Source: Jannaschia sp. S6380 (GTDB lineage Bacteria; Pseudomonadota; Alphaproteobacteria; Rhodobacterales; Rhodobacteraceae). From it: a stretch of DNA of 64,000 bases. The stretch spans positions 682,001-746,000 of the forward strand of contig NZ_JALKAS010000001.1 in NCBI RefSeq assembly GCF_023015695.1, read 5' to 3'. The notes below the pieces were generated by a model. The model searched no databases. It was not told where the DNA came from and worked only from the letters and a program-made list of their open reading frames with translations. Positions 35,251 to 44,372 of the stretch are shown in pieces (within the stretch, counting starts at the first letter, position 1; the number at the start of each line of letters is the position of its first letter). The position numbers and the translations under genes were made by a program.

Positions 35251-36222
35251 ATGCAGTCGAATCTTACATCTGTTGAACTTTGTGCCGGTGCAGGCGGGCA
35301 GGCTCTTGGCATGGAACGTGCCGGATTCAGTCATCAAGCGCTTGTTGAGATCGACAATCATTGTCGCAACACATTGTTGTTCAATCGTCCGTCGTGGAAC
35401 GTCGTAGACGGCGAACAGGCCGATCTAGCTAGTTTTGATGGCCGCCCTTACAGGGGCGTCGATGTGTTGGCTGGCGGTCTGCCGTGCCCGCCTTTTTCCG
35501 TGGCTGGCAAGCAGCTTGGCCACGCAGATGAGCGCAACCTTTTTCCCGATGCTTTGCGGCTGATCGATGAAATTAGACCACAAGCCGTCATGATTGAGAA
35601 CGTACGTGGATTTCTTGACGCGGTGTTTGCAGATTACCGACAAAAGCTTAAACGACAACTGAGCAAGCTAGGTTATCAAGCTGACTGGCATCTCTTCAAC
35701 GCATCTGACTTTGGTGTGCCGCAGCTGCGACCACGTGTAGTCATCGTCGCCATGCGAAAAGACTTGTCGGAACATTTCTCTTGGCCAGTTTCATCTAGCA
35801 CCTCACCTGCAACAGTAGGTGAAACTCTACGTGATCTCATGGCAGAGAATGGCTGGCGAGGCGCCACGCGTTGGAGTAAGCAGGCCGATGATATTGCCCC
35901 GACCATTGTTGGAGGCTCAAAGAAACATGGCGGTCCTGATCTTGGACCAACACGAGCAAAGCGAGCTTGGGCCACGCTCGGAGTTGACGGCATGGGTATC
36001 GCTAATGAAGCCCCAGAACGAGACTTTGTAGGCATGCCCCGATTAACGGTGCCCATGGTCGCAAGATTGCAAGGCTTCACCGATGATTGGCGCTTTTCCG
36101 GCAAGAAAACACCCGCCTATCGGCAGGTGGGTAACGCGTTCCCACCACCAGTAGCGGAAGCTGTAGCTGTCAAAATACGCGAAGCGATTTTAGCGCGCAA
36201 GTCCGTTCGGGTTGTTGCCTAA
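35251..36222 (+). CDS. DNA (cytosine-5) methyltransferase of an NgoMIV-type system
   Basis: A 323-residue C5 methyltransferase. Motif I is ELCAGAGGQALGMERAGF, motif IV GGLPCPPFSVAGKQLG (catalytic Cys), motif VI MIENVRGFLDA, motif VIII GVPQLRPRVVIVAM, motif IX MVARLQGFTDDW and motif X RQVGNAFPPPVAEAVA. It protects host DNA from the endonuclease encoded next, with a one-base TAATG overlap. Of two in-frame ATGs, the one at 35251 has GAGGCG at good distance; 35239 is possible. By its partner, the target should be GCCGGC. Confidence 0.92.
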   Translation: MQSNLTSVELCAGAGGQALGMERAGFSHQALVEIDNHCRNTLLFNRPSWNVVDGEQADLASFDGRPYRGVDVLAGGLPCPPFSVAGKQLGHADERNLFPDALRLIDEIRPQAVMIENVRGFLDAVFADYRQKLKRQLSKLGYQADWHLFNASDFGVPQLRPRVVIVAMRKDLSEHFSWPVSSSTSPATVGETLRDLMAENGWRGATRWSKQADDIAPTIVGGSKKHGGPDLGPTRAKRAWATLGVDGMGIANEAPERDFVGMPRLTVPMVARLQGFTDDWRFSGKKTPAYRQVGNAFPPPVAEAVAVKIREAILARKSVRVVA

Positions 36223-37067
36223 TGAGCGTTGCATGGCTCACAAAAGCACGTCGTGAGTTCCATGCGACTCTTCTCGGCGGCATCTTAACCAAGAGCGCGG
36301 CAGGCGTCCCAAGTAATGCCGACAAAGCATCCAAACCCAGCAGAGAGATCGCCAGCTCTATTCTTGATCAGCTCGGACCAGCCACAACCGCACTAAAACT
36401 TCCTGGTCAGACAGCTGGCGCTGACTTTGAAAGTGTGTGCGCAAGTTTTGTGCGCGTTTGCTTTGAACGAATGCAGCATCTCCGCCCTGGCTTCTTCACT
36501 GTGACCAAAGGCGGCGGCATCGCAATGTTCGATCAGTATGCACACCTCGATGACCTTGAAGCAATCGCCAAAGCCAATCGAGAAATCGCCACAGCCATCG
36601 GCTCGGACTATTTGATCAAGCCTGACATTGTCGTAACAAGAGCACCCGAGTCAGATGAGGTCATCAATGCAAAAGGTGTATTGGTCGATACTGATACCGC
36701 GCGGCTTTCGAGTTTGCGTGCAGTCAATCAACCGCTTGAAATCCTCCATGCCTCAATTAGCTGCAAATGGACGTTGCGAAGTGACCGTGCGCAAAATGCC
36801 CGCTCTGAAGGTCTTAACTTAGTTCGGAATCGCAAAGGAAGGCTACCGCATATCGCAGTGATTACTGGAGAACCGACACCGGGGCGAGTGGCGTCTTTGG
36901 CCCTTGGAACGGGCGATATTGATTGCGTCTATCACTTTGCCCTTTATGAGCTTCGCAGTGCGCTGGTGGATCAGGGTCGCGATGAGACACTCGAACTCTT
37001 AGACACTATGATTGAAGGCAAACGCTTAAGAGACATCTCGGACTTGCCGCTCGATATGGTGACTTAA
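36222..37067 (+). CDS. NgoMIV-family type II restriction endonuclease
   Basis: A 281-residue endonuclease closely resembling NgoMIV, which cuts GCCGGC as a tetramer needing two sites. Conserved blocks are VPSNADKAS, LPGQTAGADFESVCASFV, GSDYLIKPDIVVTR (catalytic Asp), LHASISCKWTLRSDRAQN (Ser-x-Cys-Lys active site) and GLNLVRNRKGRLPHIAV. The end LRDISDLPLDMVT also matches. Length equals the family norm. It forms a restriction-modification pair with the preceding methyltransferase. Confidence 0.93.
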   Translation: MSVAWLTKARREFHATLLGGILTKSAAGVPSNADKASKPSREIASSILDQLGPATTALKLPGQTAGADFESVCASFVRVCFERMQHLRPGFFTVTKGGGIAMFDQYAHLDDLEAIAKANREIATAIGSDYLIKPDIVVTRAPESDEVINAKGVLVDTDTARLSSLRAVNQPLEILHASISCKWTLRSDRAQNARSEGLNLVRNRKGRLPHIAVITGEPTPGRVASLALGTGDIDCVYHFALYELRSALVDQGRDETLELLDTMIEGKRLRDISDLPLDMVT

Positions 37068-37300
37068 ACACTGCCTAAATGTCTTTGGAATTACGAGCTA
37101 TTTTCCTGTGTGGTTTGCGCCAACGCAGGAATGATCTTTACGTTACCAAAGTGTCCAAAGGCGGTGAGTGATCCCTGCTAGCGGCGTTTCGCAATATCCC
37201 TGCCTTCACGCGCCACACCCCTACTACGCCTTCACAGCTGTTGCCCGTAACCAAATAACGGTCTTCTTGATCGGTCTCGTGATCCATCGCGAGGCCAGTC

Positions 37301-38284
37301 ATGACCGTTACCCCTTTCAAAACCGAGACGTCTTCCCGCGGCGCACGCATGTTGCGCACGGCACTTGGGCCGGGCATCGCCGCCTGGCTCGAGGATGCTG
37401 GCGTCGTCGAGGTGATGCTGAACCCTGACGGGCGGCTCTGGGTTGACCGGCTGGCCGATGGGCTGAGCGACACAGGCGCGGTGCTGTCTCCCGCCGATGG
37501 CGAGCGCATCATCCGTCTTGTCGCCCATCACGTCGGGGCGGAGGTCCATCCCGCGGCCCCGCGTGTTTCGGCTGAATTGCCGGACACGGGCGAGCGCTTC
37601 GAGGGTTTGCTGCCCCCAGTGGTTTCTGCACCCACATTTGCCATTCGCAAGCCCGCCGTCGCGGTGTTCACCCTCGAGGACTATGTCGCAATGGGCATTC
37701 TCTCCTCAGATACGGCTGCGCAGTTGCGCGACGCGGTCACCAGCCGGGCCAATATTCTTGTCGCGGGCGGGACCTCCACAGGCAAGACGACCCTCACCAA
37801 TGCGCTGTTGGCGGAAGTTGCCAAAACCTCGGACCGCGTGGTCCTGATCGAGGACACGCGCGAACTGCAATGCCTGACCCCCAACCTCGTGGCCCTGCGC
37901 ACGAAAGACGGGGTCGCGACCCTGTCCCATCTCGTGCGCGCGTCGCTGCGGCTGCGGCCGGATCGTATCCCCATCGGCGAGGTGCGCGGCCCGGAAGCAC
38001 TGGACCTGCTGAAAGCCTGGGGCACCGGCCATCCGGGCGGGATCGGGACGATCCATGCAGGGTCCGCCATTGGCGCGCTGCGGCGGCTCGAACAGCTGAT
38101 CCAGGAAGCGGTTGTCACCGTCCCACGCGCGCTGATCGCAGAAACCATCGACCTGATCGCCGTTCTGTCCGGACGGGGGGCCGAGCGTCGCCTCTCCGAG
38201 TTGGCGCGTGTTACCGGCCTGACCGCCTCGGGCGATTACGCCCTCACCCCCCTTTTCCCACCAACACAAGGAAGCCATCCATGA
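37301..38284 (+). CDS. trbB: Conjugal transfer ATPase TrbB
   Basis: A 327-residue VirB11-type secretion ATPase with Walker [21 protein letters not shown] box [14 protein letters not shown] and the His/Walker B region [20 protein letters not shown]. It powers pilus assembly and transfer at the inner membrane. First gene of the trb operon here; the stop overlaps trbC by 4 nt. The 233 nt ahead of it have AT-rich sequence joining it to the cargo block. Confidence 0.94.
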   Translation: MTVTPFKTETSSRGARMLRTALGPGIAAWLEDAGVVEVMLNPDGRLWVDRLADGLSDTGAVLSPADGERIIRLVAHHVGAEVHPAAPRVSAELPDTGERFEGLLPPVVSAPTFAIRKPAVAVFTLEDYVAMGILSSDTAAQLRDAVTSRANILVAGGTSTGKTTLTNALLAEVAKTSDRVVLIEDTRELQCLTPNLVALRTKDGVATLSHLVRASLRLRPDRIPIGEVRGPEALDLLKAWGTGHPGGIGTIHAGSAIGALRRLEQLIQEAVVTVPRALIAETIDLIAVLSGRGAERRLSELARVTGLTASGDYALTPLFPPTQGSHP

Positions 38285-38607
38285 CCCTTCTGCCATCATT
38301 TCGCACAGCCTTTGGCGCAACCGCGCTCGGCCTCGTCGTCTTCGCCCTGCCTGAGCCGGCGCTCGCCGCCGGGTCCGGCATGCCGTGGGAAGCCCCCTTG
38401 CAAACCATCCTCGAATCGATCGAAGGCCCGGTCGCCAAGATCGTCGCGGTGATCATCATCATCGTCACCGGGCTGACGCTCGCCTTCGGCGACAGTTCAG
38501 GAGGGTTCCGGCGTCTGGTGCAGATCGTCTTCGGCCTGTCCATCGCCTTCGCCGCCTCGAGCTTCTTTTTGTCCTTCTTCTCCTTCGGCGGCGGAGCACT
38601 GATCTGA
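38281..38607 (+). CDS. trbC: Conjugal pilin TrbC
   Basis: A 108-residue VirB2-like pilin precursor: signal peptide ending EPALAAGSGMPWE, then two hydrophobic helices (AKIVAVIIIIVTGLTLAFGD and VQIVFGLSIAFAASSFFLSF). It should be processed by TraF (25054-25581). It overlaps trbB by 4 nt and trbD by 1 nt. Confidence 0.93.
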   Translation: MTLLPSFRTAFGATALGLVVFALPEPALAAGSGMPWEAPLQTILESIEGPVAKIVAVIIIIVTGLTLAFGDSSGGFRRLVQIVFGLSIAFAASSFFLSFFSFGGGALI

Positions 38608-38876
38608 TGGAGAACCACAACGACATTGCCGGCTATTTCGCGCCGGTGCACCGCGCGTTGATCGATCCGATCCTGCTGGCCGGTGCGCCGCGCACGATCG
38701 CGATCACCAACGGCACTCTCGCCGCCGCCATCGGGCTCGGCTTGCGGCTCTGGCTTGTAGGCCTCGCGTTCTGGATTATTGGCCATCTCCTCGCCGTCTG
38801 GGCAGCGAAGCGAGACGCACAGATCGCCGAGGTGGCACGGCGGCATCTTCGTTACCCGTCCTGGTTCGGGGTCTGA
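38607..38876 (+). CDS. trbD: Conjugal transfer protein TrbD
   Basis: An 89-residue VirB3-like membrane protein (GYFAPVHRALIDPILLAGAP, then a hydrophobic stretch LRLWLVGLAFWIIGHLLAVW). It helps place the pilus machinery in the inner membrane together with TrbE. Translationally coupled to trbC. Confidence 0.92.
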   Translation: MENHNDIAGYFAPVHRALIDPILLAGAPRTIAITNGTLAAAIGLGLRLWLVGLAFWIIGHLLAVWAAKRDAQIAEVARRHLRYPSWFGV

Positions 38877-38880
38877 GCCG

Positions 38881-41361
38881 ATGATGCGTCTCGCCGAATA
38901 CCGCTCCAAATCCGCCCTACTGGCCGATTTTCTGCCTTGGGCTGCATTGATCGCGCCCGGCGTCATCCTGAACAAGGACGGCAGCCTGCAACGCACAGCG
39001 CGGTTTCGGGGGCCGGATCTGGATTCAGCCACGCCCGCCGAACTGGTCGCCACGTCGGCCCGGCTGAACAGCGCCCTCCGGCGGCTTGGTTCTGGCTGGG
39101 CCGTCTTCATCGAGGCGCAGCGGATCCCGGCACAGGACTATCCGGCCTCCGAGTTCCCCGATCCTGTCTCCGCCCTCGTCGATGCCGAACGCCGCGCGCA
39201 GTTCGAAGAAGCGGGCGCGCATTTCGAGAGCGCGTATTTCCTGACGCTGATATGGATGCCGCCCGCTGACGACGCGAGCCGCGCCGAGGGCTGGTTGCTA
39301 GAAAACGCACCGGATCGCAGCACCAAGCCTCAGGATCTTGTCTCCAGCTTTGTCAGCCGCGCCGACCGGCTGATCGATCTGCTTGACGGGTTCATGCCGG
39401 AAATCGCCTGGCTCTCCGATGCCGAGACTCTGACCTACCTGCATTCGACCGTTTCGACCCGGCGTCAGCGCGTCCGCGTCCCGGAGGTCCCGATGCATCT
39501 GGACGCGGTGCTGGCCGATGATCCGTTGGTGGGTGGGCTGACACCACGGCTCGGGGCCGCGCATCTCAAGACCCTGACCATCATCGGCCTGCCAAGCGCC
39601 ACCTGGCCCGGTTTGCTCGACGAATTGAACGCTCAGGGTTTCGAGTATCGCTGGTGCACGCGCGCGATCTGCCTCGACAAGACGGATGCCGCCCGGGTGT
39701 TCACCCGTATCCGACGCCAGTGGTTCGCCAAGCGCAAGTCGGTGGCCGCGATCCTAAAGGAGGTGATGACCAACGAAGCCTCGACCCTGCTCGACAGCGA
39801 TGCGGCCAACAAAGCGGCCGATGCGGACGAGGCGTTGCAGGAACTCGGTGCCGATGTAGCGGGCGCGGCCTACGTCACCGCGACGATTACCGTCTGGGAC
39901 GAGAATGCCCGTACCGCCGAAGCGAAGCTCAAGGCAGCAGAGAAGATCGTGCAGGGGCGCGATTTCACCTGCATCCCGGAAACATTGAACGCGCTCGAGG
40001 CCTGGCTCGGCTCCTTGCCCGGCCATCTATACGCAAATGTCCGTCAGCCACCCATCTCGACGTTGAACCTTGCTCACATGATCCCGATCTCGGCGGTCTG
40101 GGCGGGGCCGAACCGGAACGACCACCTCGACGGCCCGCCGCTGTTTCACGCCGAAACCGACGGCACGACCCCGTTTCGCTTCTCCACACATGTGGGCGAT
40201 GTCGGCCATACCTTGATCGTCGGCCCGACCGGCGCTGGCAAATCGGTCCTGCTGACCCTCATGGCGCTGCAGTTCCGGCGCTATGCCAGTGCGCAGGTCT
40301 TCGCCTTCGATTTCGGCGGATCGATCCGTTGCGCCACGCTCGCCATGGGTGGCGATTGGGAGAACCTCGGCGATGCGCTGGCCGACGAGGAACCGGCGGT
40401 TCAGTTGCAGCCGCTGGCGCGGATTGACGAAGCGGCGGAACGCACCTGGGCCCAGGACTGGCTCGCGGGCATCCTCGGCCGCGAAGGCGCGATGATCGAC
40501 CCGGCGGCGCGGGACAATCTCTGGTCGGCGCTGACCTCGCTCGCCTCGGCTCCGCGCGAGGAGCGCACACTCACAGGCCTCTCGGTCCTGCTGCAATCGA
40601 CCGAACTCAAACGCGCGCTGAAGCCCTTCTGCCTCGGCGGGCCTTTCGGCCGGCTTCTGGATGCGGAGGTCGAAGACCTGGGCAGCGCGGACGTGCTCGC
40701 GTTTGAAACGGAGGGGCTGATCGGCTCAGCAGCGGCACCCGCGGTGCTCGCCTATCTCTTCCACCGGATCGAGGCGCGGCTCGACGGACGTCCCACGATG
40801 ATCCTAATCGACGAGGGCTGGCTTGCGCTGGATGACGCCAATTTCGGCGGGCAGCTGCGCGAATGGCTGAAGACGCTCCGAAAGAAGAACGCTTCGGTGA
40901 TCTTCGCCACCCAATCGCTGGCCGATATCGACGGGTCCCTCATCGCACCGGCCATCATCGAGAGCTGCCCCACGCGGATCTTCCTTCCCAACGAGCGCGC
41001 TTTCGAGCCGCAGATCGCGCGCATCTATCAGAATTTCGGGCTGAACGACCGCCAGATCGACATCGTCGCCCGCGCGACGCCGAAGCGGGACTACTACTGC
41101 CAGTCGCGGCGGGGCAACCGGCTCTTCTCGCTGGGGCTCGGCGAGGTGGCGCTGGCCTTCACCGCCGCCTCCTCCAAGGCCGACCAGACCGCCATGGCCG
41201 AGTTGCTCGCCAGCCATGGCCGGGATGGCTTTGCCGCCGCCTGGCTGCGCCATCGCGGTCTTGATTGGGCCATCGACCTGCTCGGGCCCGACATCGCACC
41301 AGCCGATCCGACACCCCCTCACCCTGACCAAAAGGAGACAGAACATGCCCCACAATCCTGA
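38881..41361 (+). CDS. trbE: Conjugal transfer ATPase TrbE
   Basis: An 826-residue VirB4-type ATPase. Walker A is LIVGPTGAGKSVLLTLMAL at about residue 445, Walker B is TMILIDEGWLALDD at about residue 640, with the following FATQSLADIDGSLI box. It begins MMRLAEYRSKSALLADFLPW, the family start; an upstream open frame overlapping trbD is not used. It drives substrate and pilin movement. Confidence 0.94.
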   Translation: MMRLAEYRSKSALLADFLPWAALIAPGVILNKDGSLQRTARFRGPDLDSATPAELVATSARLNSALRRLGSGWAVFIEAQRIPAQDYPASEFPDPVSALVDAERRAQFEEAGAHFESAYFLTLIWMPPADDASRAEGWLLENAPDRSTKPQDLVSSFVSRADRLIDLLDGFMPEIAWLSDAETLTYLHSTVSTRRQRVRVPEVPMHLDAVLADDPLVGGLTPRLGAAHLKTLTIIGLPSATWPGLLDELNAQGFEYRWCTRAICLDKTDAARVFTRIRRQWFAKRKSVAAILKEVMTNEASTLLDSDAANKAADADEALQELGADVAGAAYVTATITVWDENARTAEAKLKAAEKIVQGRDFTCIPETLNALEAWLGSLPGHLYANVRQPPISTLNLAHMIPISAVWAGPNRNDHLDGPPLFHAETDGTTPFRFSTHVGDVGHTLIVGPTGAGKSVLLTLMALQFRRYASAQVFAFDFGGSIRCATLAMGGDWENLGDALADEEPAVQLQPLARIDEAAERTWAQDWLAGILGREGAMIDPAARDNLWSALTSLASAPREERTLTGLSVLLQSTELKRALKPFCLGGPFGRLLDAEVEDLGSADVLAFETEGLIGSAAAPAVLAYLFHRIEARLDGRPTMILIDEGWLALDDANFGGQLREWLKTLRKKNASVIFATQSLADIDGSLIAPAIIESCPTRIFLPNERAFEPQIARIYQNFGLNDRQIDIVARATPKRDYYCQSRRGNRLFSLGLGEVALAFTAASSKADQTAMAELLASHGRDGFAAAWLRHRGLDWAIDLLGPDIAPADPTPPHPDQKETEHAPQS

Positions 41362-42127
41362 GCGCCCTACACGGCCCCGCAAACTTGCCGCCGCATTGAT
41401 GGCCAGCGCCCTCGTCCTGACGCCGGTCCTGACGACACCGGCTCAGGCCTTCTTCTTCGGCGGTGGTGGGCGGATCGTTTACGACCCGCGCAACCATGCC
41501 GAAAACATCCTCTCGGCCGCCCGTGCGCTTGAGCAGATCAACAACCAGATCGCGCAGATCCAGAACCAGGCGCAGATGCTGATGAACGACGCGCTGAACC
41601 TCGCGAACCTGCCACATTCCTCACTGGCGCAACTGCAAAACGCCATCGGCGAAACCCAGCGCCTCTTGGCCGATGCCCAGAGCCTCACCTTCGACGTCGC
41701 CACCATCGAACAGGCCTTCGCGCAGGACTACGGCGCTGCCGCAGCGCAGGGCGATTTCGATGCGATGATCGCCGGCGCGCGCGAGCGTTGGGAGACCTCC
41801 GTCGCGGGCTTCGAGGACGCGTTGCGCGTGCAGGCCGGGGTCGTGGGCAATATCGACGGCGCGCGAACTCAGATGGACGCGCTCATCCGCGAAAGCCAAG
41901 GAGCCGTTGGGGCCCTGCAGGTCGCGCAGGCTGGCAACCAACTGCTCGCATTGCAATCGACACAGATCGCCGATCTGACGGCAGCCATCGCCGCGCAGAA
42001 CCGGGCCGAAGCGCTGGAAGCCGCCCGCATCGCCTCCGCCGAGGCGCAGGGCCGCGAAAACCTCGCCCGGTTCCTCGATTACGGCGGCGGCTACTCCCCC
42101 GGCACAGTACGGCTGTTCGAGGAGTAA
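41345..42127 (+). CDS. trbJ: Conjugal transfer protein TrbJ
   Basis: A 260-residue VirB5-like periplasmic protein with a signal peptide (LMASALVLTPVLTTPAQAFF), a GGGGRIVYDPRNHAENI start of the mature part, and long helical coiled-coil segments rich in Gln and Ala. It is a minor pilus or tip component. It overlaps trbE by 17 nt. Confidence 0.92.
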   Translation: MPHNPERPTRPRKLAAALMASALVLTPVLTTPAQAFFFGGGGRIVYDPRNHAENILSAARALEQINNQIAQIQNQAQMLMNDALNLANLPHSSLAQLQNAIGETQRLLADAQSLTFDVATIEQAFAQDYGAAAAQGDFDAMIAGARERWETSVAGFEDALRVQAGVVGNIDGARTQMDALIRESQGAVGALQVAQAGNQLLALQSTQIADLTAAIAAQNRAEALEAARIASAEAQGRENLARFLDYGGGYSPGTVRLFEE

Positions 42128-42131
42128 GCGC

Positions 42132-42398
42132 ATGGCCCTCGACACCCCGCGAACTCTGCGCCTCGTCGCCTTCGGTGTGGGCGGTCTCGCTGCCCTCGCC
42201 GCCGCTGTGGAACTCACCCGGACGATCCTGCCAGAGAAAGGGCATGTGGTCACGGATAGCGCGCTGCGCAGCACGCTCGCACGCTGCCGTGACCTGACGC
42301 CCGAAGACTACGCCACCGACACCGAATGCCGCGCCGCCTGGGAGGCGGCCCGGCAGCGCTTCTTCGATCTGGCTCCTGAGCCGGCCGGGACGGAGTAA
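42132..42398 (+). CDS. trbK: Putative entry exclusion protein TrbK-alt
   Basis: An 88-residue protein with one N-terminal span (LRLVAFGVGGLAALAAAVEL) and a periplasmic part with two cysteines (LARCRDLTPEDYATDTECRA). It matches the TrbK-alt family found between trbJ and trbL in this ICE type. It is presumed to block redundant transfer into cells already carrying the element. Confidence 0.85.
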   Translation: MALDTPRTLRLVAFGVGGLAALAAAVELTRTILPEKGHVVTDSALRSTLARCRDLTPEDYATDTECRAAWEAARQRFFDLAPEPAGTE

Positions 42399-42402
42399 GG
42401 CA

Positions 42403-43689
42403 ATGGGCGGCGTCAGCGTCATCGACCGGTTTCTCGAGGTCTTCGCCTCCTACATCGATTCCGGTTTCGGACTTCTCGGCGGCGACGTCGCCTTCCTCGC
42501 CACCACGCTGATCGTCATCGACATCACGCTGGCCGCCCTCTTCTGGGCCTGGGGCGCGGATGACGACATCATCGCGCGGCTGGTGAAGAAGACCCTCTTC
42601 GTCGGGGTCTTTGCATACATCATCGGCAACTGGAACACGCTGGCCCGGATCGTCTTTGACAGCTTCGCGGGGCTTGGCCTGGTCGCCACCGGCGGCACCA
42701 TTTCCGCCAGCGAGCTGCTGCAGCCCGGGCGCATCGCGCAGGTCGGGCTCGAGGCCGGGCAGCCGATCCTCGCCTCCATCGCCGACCTCTCCGGGTTCGT
42801 CGCCGTCTTCGAGAACTTCATCCAGATCGGGATCCTGTTCTTCGCCTGGCTGGTGGTGCTGCTCTCGTTCTTCATCCTCGCAATCCAGCTCTTCGTCACC
42901 CTGATCGAATTCAAGCTGTCCACGCTGGCAGGCTTCATCCTCGTGCCCTTCGGCCTGTTCAACAAGACCGCCTTCATGGCCGAACGCGTGCTGGGCCTCG
43001 TCATTTCTTCGGGCGTCAAAGTATTGGTGCTGGCCGTGATCGTCGGCATCGGCTCCACCATCTTCAGTGAATTCACCGCCGGATTCGCGGGCGAACCCAC
43101 GATCAACGACGCGATGTCCGTGGTCCTCGGCGCGCTGGCGCTCCTCGCCCTCGGCATCTTTGGACCGGGCATCGCCAATGGCATCGTCTCGGGCGGGCCG
43201 CAACTTGGCGCAGGGGCCGCGGTCGGCACCAGTATCGCCGTGGGCGGGGCCGCGGTCGCCGGTGTGGCCGGAACCCGGATGGCCCTTGGCACCGGTGGCG
43301 CGGCCCTGCGTGGTGCCAGCGCTGTCGGCAGCGGAACCGCCACTGCATACCAGCTTGGCGCGGCTTCCCGCAGCACAGGCCTCGGAAAAACCGTCGGTGG
43401 CGTGGCAGCGGTCGGCAAGACCGGTGCCGTCGCAGCGTTCAGCCCGCTCCGGCGCGCGATCTCGGAAGGCGCGCAGTCTGGTGCCCGCGCAGCCTATGCC
43501 GCCACCGGGGGACGGATGGCGGGTGGTGCCCTGCCCTCCCCGGCCAATGACGGCCCGCCCGATTGGGCGCGCCGGATGAAGCGCCAGCAATCCCTTCAAC
43601 ACGGCCTTTCCACCGCCGCCCATGTCATCCGCTCCGGAGACCATGGCGGCGGCGGCACGGTCGTCAGCCTCTCCGAAAGGTCCTCCTGA
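42403..43689 (+). CDS. trbL: Conjugal transfer channel protein TrbL
   Basis: A 428-residue VirB6-like polytopic protein. Six or more spans include FVGVFAYIIGNWNTLARIVF, FFAWLVVLLSFFILAIQLFV and KVLVLAVIVGIGSTIFSEF. A C-terminal Ala/Gly-rich tail with Thr/Ser repeats is typical of TrbL. It forms the inner-membrane pore and overlaps trbF by 1 nt. Confidence 0.93.
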   Translation: MGGVSVIDRFLEVFASYIDSGFGLLGGDVAFLATTLIVIDITLAALFWAWGADDDIIARLVKKTLFVGVFAYIIGNWNTLARIVFDSFAGLGLVATGGTISASELLQPGRIAQVGLEAGQPILASIADLSGFVAVFENFIQIGILFFAWLVVLLSFFILAIQLFVTLIEFKLSTLAGFILVPFGLFNKTAFMAERVLGLVISSGVKVLVLAVIVGIGSTIFSEFTAGFAGEPTINDAMSVVLGALALLALGIFGPGIANGIVSGGPQLGAGAAVGTSIAVGGAAVAGVAGTRMALGTGGAALRGASAVGSGTATAYQLGAASRSTGLGKTVGGVAAVGKTGAVAAFSPLRRAISEGAQSGARAAYAATGGRMAGGALPSPANDGPPDWARRMKRQQSLQHGLSTAAHVIRSGDHGGGGTVVSLSERSS

Positions 43690-44372
43690 TGTTCCGACGC
43701 CCCAGTGTTCGATATGGCACCACGCCCGAGCCCGTCACCCCCTACCAGAAGGCCGCCCAGGTCTGGGACGAGCGCATCGGCTCGGCCCGCGTTCAGGCCC
43801 GAAACTGGCGCCTCATGGCAATGGGCTGCCTCGCCCTGTCCGCCGGGCTCAGCGCGGCGCTCACCTGGCAATCGACGCGCAGCAGCGTCGTCCCCTACGT
43901 GGTCGAGGTCGACGATCTCGGTGCGGCACAGGCCGTCACGCCAGCCTTGGCCGAGTATCGCCCGACCGATCCGCAGATCGCCTGGCATCTCGCCCGCTTC
44001 GTCGAGCTTGTCCGGCAGGTCCCGGCCGATCCGATCGTGCTGCGCCAGAACTGGCTTCGTGCTTATGACTTCGCCACGGATCGCGGCGGGATTGCGCTGA
44101 ACGACTATGCCCGCGTGAACGATCCCTTCGCCAGCGTTGGTGACACACAGGTCTCCGTCGAGGTCTCCAGCGTCATCCGTGCATCAGAGTCGAGCTTCCG
44201 CGTCGCCTGGATCGAGCGGCGCTATGAAAACGGTCAGCTCGCCACAACCGAACGCTGGACCGCCATCCTGACCGTCGTGATCCAGCCCCCGCGCGATGCA
44301 GAGCGCCTGCGGGCCAACCCGCTCGGCGTCTATGTCCATGCCATCAACTGGTCGAGGGAGAATGCCCAATGA
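43689..44372 (+). CDS. trbF: Conjugal transfer protein TrbF
   Basis: A 227-residue VirB8-like protein. A short cytoplasmic start (PYQKAAQVWDERIGSARVQA) leads to one span (MGCLALSAGLSAALTWQSTR) and the periplasmic NTF2-like domain (VPYVVEVDDLGAAQAV, NDPFASVGDTQVSVEV). It scaffolds the inner-membrane complex. It overlaps trbG by 4 nt. Confidence 0.93.
   Translation: MFRRPSVRYGTTPEPVTPYQKAAQVWDERIGSARVQARNWRLMAMGCLALSAGLSAALTWQSTRSSVVPYVVEVDDLGAAQAVTPALAEYRPTDPQIAWHLARFVELVRQVPADPIVLRQNWLRAYDFATDRGGIALNDYARVNDPFASVGDTQVSVEVSSVIRASESSFRVAWIERRYENGQLATTERWTAILTVVIQPPRDAERLRANPLGVYVHAINWSRENAQ

Noticed and set aside
42250..43644. 464-codon minus-strand ORF over trbL
   Set aside because: Shadow of trbL; its sequence is low-complexity Asp/Glu/Gly and matches nothing recognisable.
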